A stretch of 64,000 bases of DNA from Rhyzopertha dominica (Eukaryota; Arthropoda; Insecta; Coleoptera; Bostrichidae), in contig QCXZ01000003.1 in the NCBI GenBank assembly GCA_025024175.1, positions 39,828,257 to 39,892,256 on the forward strand. Reading direction: 5' to 3'. How positions within the stretch are numbered: position 1 is the first letter of the stretch; each line of letters starts with the position of its first letter. Shown here piece after piece: positions 39,986 through 51,173 of this stretch. The notes under the pieces are model-generated. The model saw nothing but the letters and a program-made list of their open reading frames with translations. It was not told the DNA's origin and did not search any database. A program made the translations under genes and the position numbers.

Positions 39986-40436
39986 CTCTGTGTATGCCTG
40001 ACACATAGACCTCATACAGGTTTTGATGCTGATGGATGCTATTTTCAAGCATTATGATCTCTGAAGGTATGTTGCTGTTTTCACATGAAGCATTCCATGA
40101 TGATACATTATCTACCATACTGTTCTGCCTTATGATGGAAAATTACAGACCAGTGCTAGCACAGCTGTTCTCTCATCTAAACCCGCGGCAAAATCTTTCC
40201 ATGTTCTGTCCAGGCGACTGGCAACTGAACTGATGTGCGTTGCAGCATAGTGCCCACCCTCAATAAGTCGACTAGCCACAGATAAGATTCTGTTTATATT
40301 AACATAAACGTTCATAGAACTCATAGTGAAGTGTTGATGTTTCTTCTTGTAACTGTTTTGCTAACTGGTAGGTATGTCCAATTTCAACGTAATTTAACAG
40401 AAACACATCACGGTTATGACATATCCAGTCAAACAT
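39986..40436 (-). CDS. trio: trio exon E: spectrin repeats, frame broken by four one-base insertions
   Basis: The acceptor is cctttttcag (AG at 40438-40437) and the donor GTAAGT (GT at 39985-39984). It begins MFDWICHNRDVFLLNYVEIG and contains MNVYVNINRILSVASRL, WKDFAAGLDERTAVLAL, and segments reading IFHHKAEQY, DNVSSWNASCE and CQAYTE. All appear in the same order and spacing as in vertebrate Trio (MFDWITHN, MNVYVNINRIMSVANRL, LDERSTLL, IFHQKAEKY, NVDSW). No single frame reads through. The frame moves by one base at 40340-40342, 40150-40151, 40115-40116 and 40010-40011, each at a duplicated base. The exon is 451 bp; minus four it is 447, exactly 149 codons with phase 0 at both ends. Intact splice sites and conserved residues on both sides of every break favour sequence error over a pseudogene. 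The next trio exon to the left was not found. Confidence 0.92.
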
Positions 40437-42558
40437 CTGAAAAAGGTTATGTTGTTTAATTGAAATGGAAAAAGTATTGATTACTTGATGCTAATACATA
40501 AACTCATTTGTTTTAAAACTTAAGAAATCTCTCATTAATTTTACACTTTCATAACTGTGACCCTACACAATGGCAGTAACTTTTTTTACACATTACAAAT
40601 AACTTTTGCCCATGATTGTACAATCTGTCAATACTCACTTAAAAAATAACTATTGCTTACAAGAAATGTGCACTAGCTGAACTACCTATCAAAAAGAAAA
40701 CTAAAATACCAAAGCAATTTTTAACAGACTCATGTAATTGAAGTTCTCAGCTTTTTACCTCTTCAGCAAATTTTTTATTATTTTTTGTAAAACAGAAATA
40801 TACCAGAAACTTTTAAAAATTCAAGCTCAAATCTGTTTTCACATCTTCCAAATAAAAGTTTTGAATTATGTAGTTAAAACATCTCTGTCCCAGTTAGAAC
40901 TATTTTCTAAAACTGCTTCTGTTATTAACTAACTTATTAACTTCTATTGTTCTTCTATTATTACTACTATTATATACCGCTGAAAAATCGCACCCAGTTG
41001 TACAAGTTTTGCATCACAATAATAATTTTAGTAACTTTTATGTAGGTCACAACGTAAATTCACGCAAAACCAACTCAGCTATTGTAAGTGGAAAAGAAAA
41101 TTTTTACATTACTAAGTTTATCCTATGAAGATTAAATTTAAACGATTAGAAAAACTTGGTACCACAAGCTGTTGAACAACTAAAGGAATGATTTCCTTGT
41201 ATCCACAGACTGTACACTGCTGTTTTATTCTAAATATTGTAATTTGATAATTCTCAATACCTTTCATGAAGCAAGCAGGTTTTTCAAATTTCCACTAACT
41301 TCGTTATTAATCTATTAGAACTATTTTCTCCCATGCAAAATTCTTCTTATACTTGCAAGCAACGATCTATGAGACTCCTTATACGAACAGCCGATTACCG
41401 CTCACAATGGTTTACAAGTATTACTTGAAGCTGTCATAAATAACAGACAGGTTCGGCACGTTCCACTGTTTTGCAGCGGAGTGGACCGTATCAAAAAATT
41501 GTGTTTAGGCTTTTTTAGAATTTTTTTTCTGTCCACATAAATCAATGAGCATTATTTCGTATTATTATTTAAACTACAAATATTTCTCATCTAATAGCTT
41601 TTATTGTATGACTAAACCGTATTTTTTCCTAATTTAATGAGATCCGCAGAGTGATAAAATGATTACACAATCAATCAATCTGTTCAATCTGCCTCAATTT
41701 GAATAACAAATGGTTATTTTTCAGTAACGGTTGAACTGGGACAGGACCCATCGAAATGGTAATTTAAATACTATTTACTTTAGTTATTTACTTGCAATTT
41801 GCTCACAAAGCAGTGATTATCAGTCTAGGTACTGATCTGCTTGATAAACCTGTTGTGTAGCCCACATTTCGGGAGGAAACACGGAGTTTTGAATATGCAA
41901 TTATTTTTTTAAATAAGATACTACATCTATCACCTTTGCGTCATCAGGCATTAGTTAATAAAGTTCATTATAAAAAAAATCTTCTACTTCGCTGCTATCT
42001 AACAAAGGTACACCCAACAATAATTTAAAGTAGATAATTCTCAACTGCATTATTTTTGTCCTTATAGTGAGAAGCTAAACCTAAAGATTAAATTTTCCTA
42101 AACCAAAGCAAAGTGAAATCTACAACCAAAAATCTTTGTGTTGGTCCAAACATTGGGGCAAGTAAGATGAACTGATTTTTTAAAATGTACAAAAATTTCT
42201 TTAGTATCTAAAACTACACCATAAAAAAGACACTTTTCTTGGACTAGTTTAAACAAAGTACTATAAGTATCTATTTTTTTTATTTGGAAGTAGAGCAAAT
42301 ACTAACGGTGCATAGTATCTATTTTTATAACCATCAATGGTAAACATTCCAATTTCAATGTGGCAGCCCATAGTTTCTAATTTTTGATCACGGTGTGCAA
42401 TCGTCCTCTGCCCTGTTTCCTCACAGGTTAAAATTTTCTTTTAAGAGGGGCGTTTACCTAGAGCGAAGCGGGTCATTTTAAGCACCTACCGTTTTACATT
42501 TTACCGAGTTATTCGAAACTTTTTCGAAGTGAAATTTCGACATGGCAATGACAAAAGA

Positions 42559-42715
42559 TGTAGCTACAACGTAGAGTTCGAGTTTTTTCTGAATTTGGTA
42601 CGGTAATGTTAATATTTGTTGTTATATTTTGCTTAAAAATGCGTATTTTTGGCGAGCTATTTCTCGAAAACTAAGGCACATAAACGAAAAATTCGAACTC
42701 CACGTTGTAGCTACA
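42559..42715. repeat. hairpin-forming inverted repeat in trio intron D-E
   Basis: ATGTAGCTACAACGTAGAGT continuing TCGAGTTTTT (about 42559-42588) is matched by its reverse complement at 42686-42715 with about three mismatches; the loop is about 100 bp. It is likely the remains of a small DNA element. Confidence 0.6.
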
Positions 42716-43697
42716 TATTTCTTTGTACACTACCAAAACATGAGCACGATAAATAAGTAAAAACATTCAAAAAATAAAAAACCGCAAACCCTTTCATACG
42801 AGTTCGTCAGAGAGCGGAATGCGAATGCCGATCCCCACCAGATCCGTCGCGTGGTATCCAGAGAACAGTGAGGCTAAGATACAAACCTGTCGGGAATGAT
42901 CGTGCGGTATACGATTTATTCCGATATGACCGGATTTCTACGCTTTTATGTCTAGATACACGTGACAAGTTTAATGTTAAAAGCTCTTTCACATTAATTT
43001 ACTGTCTGCCGAAGCAATGGGGAGGCGGAATGAAAATTATTATAAAAGTTCCTCCAGAAATCATAGTCGACATGCAGTTAGAATGAAATGTTATAGAGTT
43101 CATATTTACAGAAATAAATGGGTTCTTCCATATTTTGAATAACCTGGTATAATATCGTAGTAAGTTACTAATATCATGCTTACTTTTTATGTACACGCTA
43201 CAGTCAGCAATTTTCCGAATATTAGTTTAGCCCGTCTAATCTTTGCGTGATTTCTACCTATCGGCTACCCTCTCACGTCCCATGTCCCGCTGGTAACATG
43301 GGTTGCATAGTTTACATTTTGCCCGATCGCTCCAAGTAAATGCCCCTCTTAATCTGGAGGGCCATAAAGGTAGTTTCTACCTGTATATTTTTTTGGAAAT
43401 AAGAAGAAATCGGAACTATTCTACTCTTACTATAAACGGTATTGAAAGCATATGTGTTTACTTATATTTTAAAGTTTTACAGCATATAAGCATACCAAGT
43501 GCAATATTTTTTACTTATTCGGTAATACCTACATATATGCTTACATTCAGCCACTCATTAAGAGGCGTTTGTGACAAATATATTTCGTAGGGCAACTGGT
43601 AAAACAGATTACTGCTGATTTTTTTTTAAGTTTTAGCCAACAAGATTTTTTGAATACGGCCTATTTAGGAACTTTGAAGCGTGCCACTAATCCCAAT

Positions 43698-43784
43698 AGT
43701 TTAGGACGGCCGACCATAAGGCTGTAAAAACCATCATTTACAGTACAGTAGTTTACGACGGCCGACCATCAAGCTGTAAAATCC
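43698..43784 (+). repeat. short tandem duplication, 51-bp period
   Basis: Two units beginning TAGTTTA-GACGGCCGACCAT and ending AGCTGTAAAA or GGCTGTAAAA start at 43698 and 43749, each about 36 bp and separated by about 15 bp. The CGGCCG core is unusual in this AT-rich intron. Distance to trio exon D is about 160 bp. Confidence 0.7.
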
Positions 43785-43945
43785 TTTGCATAAGTGAGCC
43801 TCATAGATCGTTGCTTGCAAGTATATCACAACAGGTATTGATACTCAATACTGGCAAGAGTGTCAATACTCGGACCAGTCTTAATTATGATTGTAACATA
43901 CTACCAATTTATTTTAATGGCATAGAGATTAACACCACATCTCAC

Positions 43946-44211
43946 CTTCTCACAATCCTGCTCGAAGAGCCTAAGTTGAAAGCACTGATCAAGTTTGAGC
44001 TTCTTGTGGTGCCACAACTGCAGGAGGTGCTGCTGTGACGAATGGATTGCTTCCAAATTTTGTAACACTATATTCCTAATATCACTTTCTGTAGAGCTAC
44101 TACTGCTCTGAGATTCTGGTTCCCTAACGCCGCCGCCCCCTCCTCCTCCACCACCGCCGCCGACACCCTGTCCTGTATCATTGCCGCAGACCTTTTTCAG
44201 TAGCCTTTGCC
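43946..44211 (-). CDS. trio: trio exon D: spectrin repeat segment with polyglycine insert
   Basis: The exon is 266 bp (2 bases plus 88 codons). Its acceptor is ttttttcaacag (AG at 44213-44212) and its donor GTGAGA (GT at 43945-43944). It opens with GQRLLKKV, which continues the LLG of exon C exactly as in vertebrate Trio (EGQKLLQRI). It closes with LKLDQCFQLRLFEQDCEK, almost identical to the vertebrate LKLDQCFQLRLFEQDAEK. Between them is a low-complexity linker of a valine followed by eleven glycines, another valine, and then a serine-rich run, coded by GC-rich GGC/GGA codons unlike the AT-rich surroundings. The linker lies where vertebrate Trio has a variable loop, so it should be tolerated. 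Phase at the 3' end is 0, as required by exon E. Confidence 0.95.
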
Positions 44212-46707
44212 CTGTTGAAAAAATAGTTATGAAAATCACGTCCGATATGGGGAGCTGGATGCCAATTATATAAATGTGGAAGTCATTTGCGGTGAAGTAC
44301 AACAGGTTGGGTTTTCACGTCGTATACACCGCATTCAATTTGTATGTCGTCGAATTCCTTCGGTTAATAAACGACCGGAGATATGTCAAATGGGCGCCAG
44401 TCGTTTTCTTACTTGTTTCCTTTTCTTTCGTGATTTATACGTGACATATTTCATTACATCCGTTGGATAGCTGCCGTTTTTTCTAACGGAATTACTAAGA
44501 ATGCAAGGGCAAGCAAATGTAATGAATTAACAATGAAAGANCCATATTACTTCTTTATTNGTATGGAATAAACAAAAAATCACTCAATTAAAAAAAAAAG
44601 TGAATAGATTACACATTATTACAGGAACTGGTCATGCTAATACAAAACGGTTGTAGCAAAAATGTAGGTAACCCGATGAAATATAACCAAGCGAAAGTTG
44701 CTCCTACTACACACCTCAACAAAAGGTGGACGAAATCNAGTGGAAAGTTGATGCCGATACATTTCACAAATCGCACTTCCTACAAGCTCTGCACTGTTAG
44801 ATGCGTTTTATGTAGTAATAATTATGAAATTTTGCAATATCTTTAATTTATAACAAATAAATAAATGCAGTTATATTTACAATCTAAGTGATAAAGCACG
44901 TAATTTAAAAATGAATCCAAGATTTATGTTTTTCAGAGCTGTATACTTCTTCCGTAATAAATGATTTCCTTTTCACAAGAATCGGTGGTTAAAATGTTTC
45001 TGTTATAAGCGTTTTCAAAATATCTACCTACTTATAGTCGCTAAGGCTTTTTCAATAAATGCAAAGAATCTGAAATTCCACGAAAAAATAATGATGCACT
45101 GATAATGAAATCACAGTACTAGCCTCCGTACTAGCTATAAGCAGATAATTAGATAATACATGAAGAGGACCTTCAAAGTCATAATTTTGACAAGTTACGA
45201 TTCATAGTTGACCTCACAAAAGGTCAGATTCTGCGGATAGCTTTCTATTAAAATGAAATACCCAATATTAAAAATGAATTATTGGTGTTTATTTAAAGTC
45301 CTGAAAGAGCTTAAAACGTTTTTCTTTACCTTGAAATAATCTGGCGTTTATTTTCTATGGTTTGATGACATTTTTTATCACCTTTTTAAATAAATAAAAG
45401 CGTCATCAAAGCAGGTTCTGCACCTGTCAATACTGGTTTTTATTCATTTGATGATATACTACGGACATGTCAGTTTGAGGCGCCTATCAATAAGTTTAAA
45501 CGTTTATTTAATAACAGCAGTTTCATTTAAATGTGCAAACTTGATGAAACTGAACGAATTGAAATCCTAATGAAGGTTGGGTGTGGTGGATGACAACAAC
45601 ACTAAACTGTTTGTGATTTAAATAATAACGTTGATCCAAAAAGAAATCTTATTGTCCATTTCACAATGTCCAAGTCAGTTTAAAAATTTAACGAAACTGG
45701 ACATGTAAAAGACATTCCAACGTCCGGACGTCAAAAATCGGCTACAAATGAAAATCAAGGCCTTGATATATTGGTTAGCATTATATGAATAACTTATCTA
45801 CGCAATAGACGGCCATTTTAAGACAAAATAGTAGCGGGAAATTTAAATATTTATAAACGAGATGAGAGATGGAACCAACTTATCAATTGTTAAATATCAG
45901 GCTCTGATGGAAGTGCATAAATTTTTAATTCGACTATACAAATGAAGCACTAAACATCATTGTGAAATTAGCGTATGAAAAATATTTCATTATTATCTCC
46001 ATTACGTGCGTCCGCTGAGATGCGGGTTTGGAGCACTATAACACACTATTATGAAGCACAATATAGTCATGGAATATTAATGTTTGTAGTTGCCCGCTAA
46101 ATGTGATGGTGGATGCAAAATAAGTGCTTATATTTTCATTGTGGAGTGTCCGTTAGGATCGGAGTTTCAAGCACTAAGGAGCACTAAACAACATGTAATA
46201 GAACATTAGTGTTTCTAGTTGTTCACTGAAAAAACTTTTACTTGTATGTATCTGGATTAGTGCTTCTAGCCGCGTGTCAACTTCACGCAGTTAATGGATC
46301 TCGATGCGATTATATTCCTCATTGGTTTAACGTAATATATCAATAGATTTTATTTTGAAAGCAATAGAATTAAAAGAGAAATTAAAAAAATCATTTCCAA
46401 TGTATAAAACGTTGATCGGCAACAACAGAAAAACCACACATCGCGGCAACTGTACTTTCAGGGAATTCCGTTTGTGAACTTTCTTTTTACAAAGATAATA
46501 ATTTTGTGATCATCACTACTAGTAATTTATTTAATTATTAGTTATTTAGACAGTCAATTGTAAACACATCTGTTTTAATAGAGGCCAGCTCGTTTTCGCA
46601 GGGTCTGTATATTTTGAACCACACACATGTACACTTATCAAACAACCATAATCCACGCTCCATAAACATTTACGAGACGCTATACACTATGAAAAATACG
46701 AACTTAC
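44212..46707. other. trio intron C-D
   Basis: The 2.5-kb intron is bounded by GTAAGT and a T-rich TTTTTTCAACAG tract. It contains transposase relic 3 (45548-45835); otherwise it is AT-rich with no recognisable element. Confidence 0.8.
45548..45835 (+). pseudogene. transposase N-terminal relic 3 (mariner superfamily)
   Basis: The plus strand reads ERIEILMKVGCGG, then a decayed helix with CDLNNNVDPKRNLIV, then KFNETGHVKDIPTSGRQK followed by SATNENQGLDILVSI. It matches the N-terminal helix-turn-helix region of insect transposases with KFxETGxVxDxPRSGRPK(S/T)AT. This is the region missing from relic 1, whose preserved part begins just after it, so both may derive from one family. It contains frameshifts and stops, and no DDE part follows. 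Confidence 0.78.
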
Positions 46708-47002
46708 CCAAAAGATCAATATCCTCCACCGGCGCCTTCATGATTTTCTTTTTCATTTCGTTATGTTGATCTATCTTGTGTTTGGCGCCGCTGACGTCTT
46801 CAGCAAAATCATTTCTAGCCAAATCTTCCTGAAGATCGTCCAGCCTATCCAAAAGGTCGGCTGCCTGCCAGGCAAATTCTTCCACGGCCAGCCGGGTCTC
46901 AAGCCAGCTAGTATGATCATAGTTAAGCGTGCCCTCAAGGTCCGAGGTCAGTTGAGAGGTATCTATTATTTTTGGTAAGGCTTCAAGACTTATCATACTT
47001 GT
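46708..47002 (-). CDS. trio: trio exon C: end of Sec14 domain and first spectrin-type helices
   Basis: The exon is 295 bp (98 codons plus 1 base). Its acceptor is ttattttcag (AG at 47004-47003) and its donor GTAAGT (GT at 46707-46706). It starts TSMISLEALPKIIDTSQL, equivalent to the vertebrate TNMVSLEGLTKVVDPSQL, which closes the Sec14-like domain. It then runs through LNYDHTSWLETRLAVEEF and the helix LLDRLDDLQEDLA into KAPVEDIDLLG, the conserved boundary before the spectrin repeats. The acidic, heptad-like helix content fits a spectrin-type coiled bundle. It ends in phase 1, and the split Gly codon is completed by the first two bases of exon D. The frame is intact over the whole exon. Confidence 0.95.
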
Positions 47003-47081
47003 CTGAAAATAAATACTTTCATGACAATTCATATCCTCATCCCAAAAATTGCGTGTGGTCTGCGAATTTATAAAAACCTAC

Positions 47082-47277
47082 CTCAAATTTGTACTTATGT
47101 GAGCCTAGGGACGTTCTTTGTTTCTGCCAAAAATTATCGGGTTTGACTATCAGTGCTTGGTGGACCACTCCCTGTGGGAAGTGCTCATGTAAGGCCTTCA
47201 GGATTGGTTTAACGGTAGACCAAGTCGCTCCACGCATATCGACAAGAACTGTGAATCCTAATGCCCTCGCTTCATCA
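47082..47277 (-). CDS. trio: trio exon B: core of Sec14/CRAL-TRIO domain
   Basis: The exon is 196 bp (1 base plus 65 codons). Its acceptor is ttgttctag (AG at 47279-47278) and its donor GTAGGT (GT at 47081-47080). It encodes DEARALGFTVLVDMRG, then a KPILKALHEHFP helix, then the hallmark KPDNFWQKQRTSLGS and KYKFE. These match the order and spacing of human Trio (FTVIVDMRG, KPDNFWQKQRT, KFEFE) as I recall it. This is the central strand and lipid-binding-fold part of the Sec14-like domain. It ends in phase 0 and is followed by a very short 79-bp intron, which fixes the order B then C. There are no frame breaks or ambiguous bases. Confidence 0.96.
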
Positions 47278-47907
47278 CTAGAACAAAATAAAACCATGCA
47301 GTCGATGGGTGAAAGATTTTAAATACGTATATTACGGAATCCAATTCAAATTTTGATTATCTAACACCAAGTGTTGTTAGCTGCAAAATAGGTAAATCCG
47401 TGCCTAAAACAAAATACAAAATTTCACGTTTTGTGTAATATACTCGAACGAAAGCTTAAAAACATTAGATCCAGTATGACCTAAAACAAAATTGTATATA
47501 TAGCATAGAGAACATAAGCATATACTGTTGTATTTTCTCTGATGATAAGATATTTGAATGTCACCGTCACATTTTAAGTAATGCAAAAATTTAAAAACAC
47601 TGTTTGGTGATATATGTTCAAAGGCAAAAATAAATAAATTGGGATACCGTAACGATGTGAAAAATTCTTAATTTGTAAACTTCATTAAACATGAGAGGGC
47701 TACAGAAATTCTAATTTTTATACCCAGCAAATTTAAAGTTTCAAATTAAAACGTTCTTACTAAAGTATTTTAGAAGATCTCCACTGTAAACATAGTTTGA
47801 AGCTACTTGACTAGACTTCGCTTGGTGTTAAGTCAAGCTCAAGTCAAATGTCAAGTAGGTACTTGAAAAGCAAGATTTTTTCAAGATTACTTGTTCGATA
47901 TATGTAT

Positions 47908-48867
47908 ACAGGGTGTTCACGCTAGCAATCTACAATAGCTAACTTTTTCATTAGAAATTTTAGAGTAGTGGTTTAAATGGGGAAGTTTCTTAATTTTTTG
48001 AGAAGAATTTTATGGTGTTAACAAAAAAATAATTGAACGTCAACTGTCGGAGATATTGACTACAAGTTTGATATTTTAAATAGAACGACCCTATTTTTTC
48101 TAAGCATTCGATTGGGCACACTGAATTAAACAAAAAGTATAAAGATACCAATACCCTATCTTCATTTGTTTTTGAGATATAATGCCAATTAGATTATTGT
48201 TGATGCACATAAGGCCTCTAATATATTAGTTGTTGCCTAATCTGTTATTTCGTAACTGTCAACGCAACCTTGCAAAATAGTGTTTAAACAGATGCTTCCA
48301 CAATTCTATAACAGAATATTTTCCAAACACCTCGTGGACCAGTCAGGTATTTTTCTCGACGTTTTCTCTGCAAGTAGTCTGAAATTGCTTGATACCAGGT
48401 CAAGTTAGCAGTAATGACATAAAAGACCAAGTAATTTATTTTAGAAGCTTTATATTCAAGATAAGCGCTTTATAAAAAACGTCAAGTTTGACTCGAAACC
48501 CTAATCTACATGATTGTAGTCTATACACAAATCAACGAGGTTTTTTTGACCGGGTGTAATGTAGACCGATTAGGAGAACGTTCTAAAATATTCAGGATTA
48601 TACACGGTTGTTCAAAAAAGTTACGCGCCAAAGTTGTGAAATTTTAATGGAATGCCCTGTATATTACAGCAATTTCTGATGCTACGAACAAGTAAGTAAG
48701 TAAGGCAAGTAGTTTTCGAGATAATTGTTTTTTTTTTCAGAAAATCTTGAGCAGAATGCTAACAGTGTTAGGGCCCCACATATGAAAGCGAAACTTATGT
48801 TAATAGTGCAATAATTAAAGTTAAGATTTTTCCAAAAATTATACAGGGTGTTTAGGAGGCACACCCT
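47908..48867. mobile_element. possible non-autonomous element bounded by ACAGGGTGT / ACACCCT
   Basis: TATACAGGGTGTTCACG at the left and CACACCCTACA at the right are imperfect inverted ends about 960 bp apart. A further ACAGGGTGT lies just inside the right end (48843-48851), making a local palindrome with ACACCCT. It may be one element or two overlapping ones. It is inside the 13.6-kb trio intron and has no coding capacity. Confidence 0.35.
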
Positions 48868-49739
48868 ACATTTATTTTTATTTCGATTTTTATTACATTT
48901 TAAAATGCATTTAGGTTTCTCACACCTATCTCTAGTAGTTTTGTAGTAATTAACATTTTTATTATTTCAGATTTTATGCAAGCTCTCAGTCAATCGAGGT
49001 AAATATAAACAAATTTCATTATTTTTCGTTAAAAATAAGATTTATTAGTTGTTTAATGACTCATTAAGTTGCTCTTCTGTCACATTAACCCAAAAGCAAA
49101 AGCATAATTAGTTAAGATTTAAAATTTGCATGTTCCTGCATAATTTCGTGCATTCAGGATAATAAGTTCTTTCTTGCATTCGATTGTTTTATAAGTAAAC
49201 CCAAAAACCAACATACGAGTAATACGTAAAGCATGTGGCGTTTCGGTGACAAAGCCACGTTCTCACAAAGTTAAAAAACACGTGTTTTATGGTGTGCAGA
49301 TATTGCTCAGTTTAGTAATTACAATTGTATTTGTAAAATGTAAGACAATTTAATTAAATAAATAAAGTTTTTACACACTGGCGTTATGGTTTACCACCTT
49401 TTTGTGTGTCTGGAGCTTGGTGATGCGTATCACTGAAAATTACGACGGTTACCACTTTGAATAAATAAAATCCTCAGTAGTTGATTAGAAATGTGTTGAC
49501 GCGATTGCTCAATCTACTTGCATAATTTCACCATTAATAAAAGACCATAAAGCCTTGATAGTACAATCGGCTGCACACCTGGGCGAAGACCATTTACGCA
49601 AGGGGAAGAACATTCACGTACGAAGTAATTAAGATATTTTAGCTAACCATGGAGGTTTTAATACTGATTCTTTCATAGAACGTATGCGTGTTATTTCCAA
49701 TTGAAGCTACATTTTAATCGAATAAACCAGGACTTGGTG

Positions 49740-49985
49740 ATGCATTGCTAATNAAGGCCGTTTCGTGTCGCAAATTGAACTAACCGCGACCGGGCATGAT
49801 CAAATTTCGTCGCCATTAAATTTCTCGAAATTAATTATCCATTTCTCGNTCGCGCCAAACCGGCTGTAAAATTGCAGTGAGTAATTGCAGCCAGTCCNCC
49901 CTGTTGCACAGAATCACCGACGGGGCCGCAGTTTCAGGTTGAAATATGGCCCCAGCGCGTCACTGCGGTCTCACAGGTCACTGGG
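49740..49985. promoter_or_regulatory. GC-rich block with homeodomain-type cores, candidate regulatory element
   Basis: The block is markedly richer in GC than the surrounding intron (for example GACGGGGCCGCAGTTTCAGG) and includes ATTAAAT and AATTAATTATCC cores of the kind bound by homeodomain proteins. It has no open frame and no repeat termini. Three N calls fall inside. Function is inferred only from composition and position in a long first-coding-exon intron. Confidence 0.25.
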
Positions 49986-51158
49986 TTTTCATTATACAAA
50001 TTAGAAATGTACACGAAATTGTAGAAGAAAGTAACAGTTCTGTAATGTTCGGCGTATGCAGGAAATTTGGGTTTAAAGAACGCTATGGAATTCTATATCG
50101 AAAATGATATGATTGGATTTTGCTACCTGTAATTTGTAACTTTTTTTGTGGTTTGCGTCTAATCTGAAGTATAGAATTAAATTAAAGTACACCGTTAATC
50201 TTAATCCTGAAAAGTTTCATATTTCGAAGTTGCGATGTTTGTTCATTAGAATGACGTCTTATATGTTTTCGTGCTTTTTATTTACTGCACTAAAGAGAGC
50301 AAACTGACTACCTAAATTAGCCCTATTTAAACTAATTTGCTACAATATTTGTTAAAAACTTTTCTCGTAATACTGAAAAGTTGTGAAATGGACAAGATCT
50401 ATAAACTGATTACTTTCCAATTGTCATGCCAAGTCATGTATTTTTGTGTGGATCCTTTTTGTCCTTACAACAGAATTCGAAATCGAAAACCTTTATTCCT
50501 GAAACGATAAAGGCCGCTACATGGGCGACTCTGTACTTAATAACANAAGTTAGTCATCCAAATTTAGTTTGATAAAAATAAGTAATATGCGTGACAGGTG
50601 TGTTCTACGTAAATGTAAANATTTGTTTTGTCTAGAAATGGGATATCGGGCACATAGTTTGACAGAGATTAGTCTGAATGAATGTCTTCGCACTGAGTGG
50701 GGAGTGCTTAGTGTGTCCATAAACCACGCGAGCATTATGTATAAAGTATAAGTTAAGCTATCAAACTTTATAACAGGAGAGGTATTTATATTTATATCGC
50801 TAGCTGCTGCTAGCAAAGGATGCCACGTACAGTGGGGTGCAGAAGAGTTGGGAGGTCTTACTTATGTAATCTGGTTGTTGATTGTAACAGAGATCCTGTA
50901 CATTTTTTATTAAAATACACTGACGCCGCATACTAAACAGGCAAAAAAACGAACACAACTTTATAGTTGTGTGGAAATAATGGCGGAAGTAAATACACTC
51001 ACAAGAAAACTCTACGGATATTTTTTGTATTAATTAACAATAAAAGCGTATATAACCCAGGCAAATGAAACACGGCAAGATAAAAAAAAAAGTTGTATAA
51101 ACCTTTACTTTCAATTCCAAATGTTGAATCAAAAGTCGCAAAAATATCGTACGCGCGT

Positions 51159-51173
51159 CAAGGTCAAAGGTCA
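51159..51173 (+). promoter_or_regulatory. overlapping FTZ-F1-type and DR1 nuclear-receptor site
   Basis: The sequence TCAAGGTCAAAGGTCA contains a perfect DR1 (AGGTCA-A-AGGTCA, 51161-51173), the HNF4/USP-type element. The overlapping TCAAGGTCA (51159-51167) matches the FTZ-F1/NR5 monomer site. One such match in 64 kb can occur by chance; the combination of both is less likely. It lies in the trio intron A-B. Confidence 0.35.

Noticed and set aside
39986..40436. Programmed frameshifting in trio exon E
   Set aside because: Four shifts in 450 bp, all of the same direction and without slippery-site or pseudoknot context, are not compatible with recoding.
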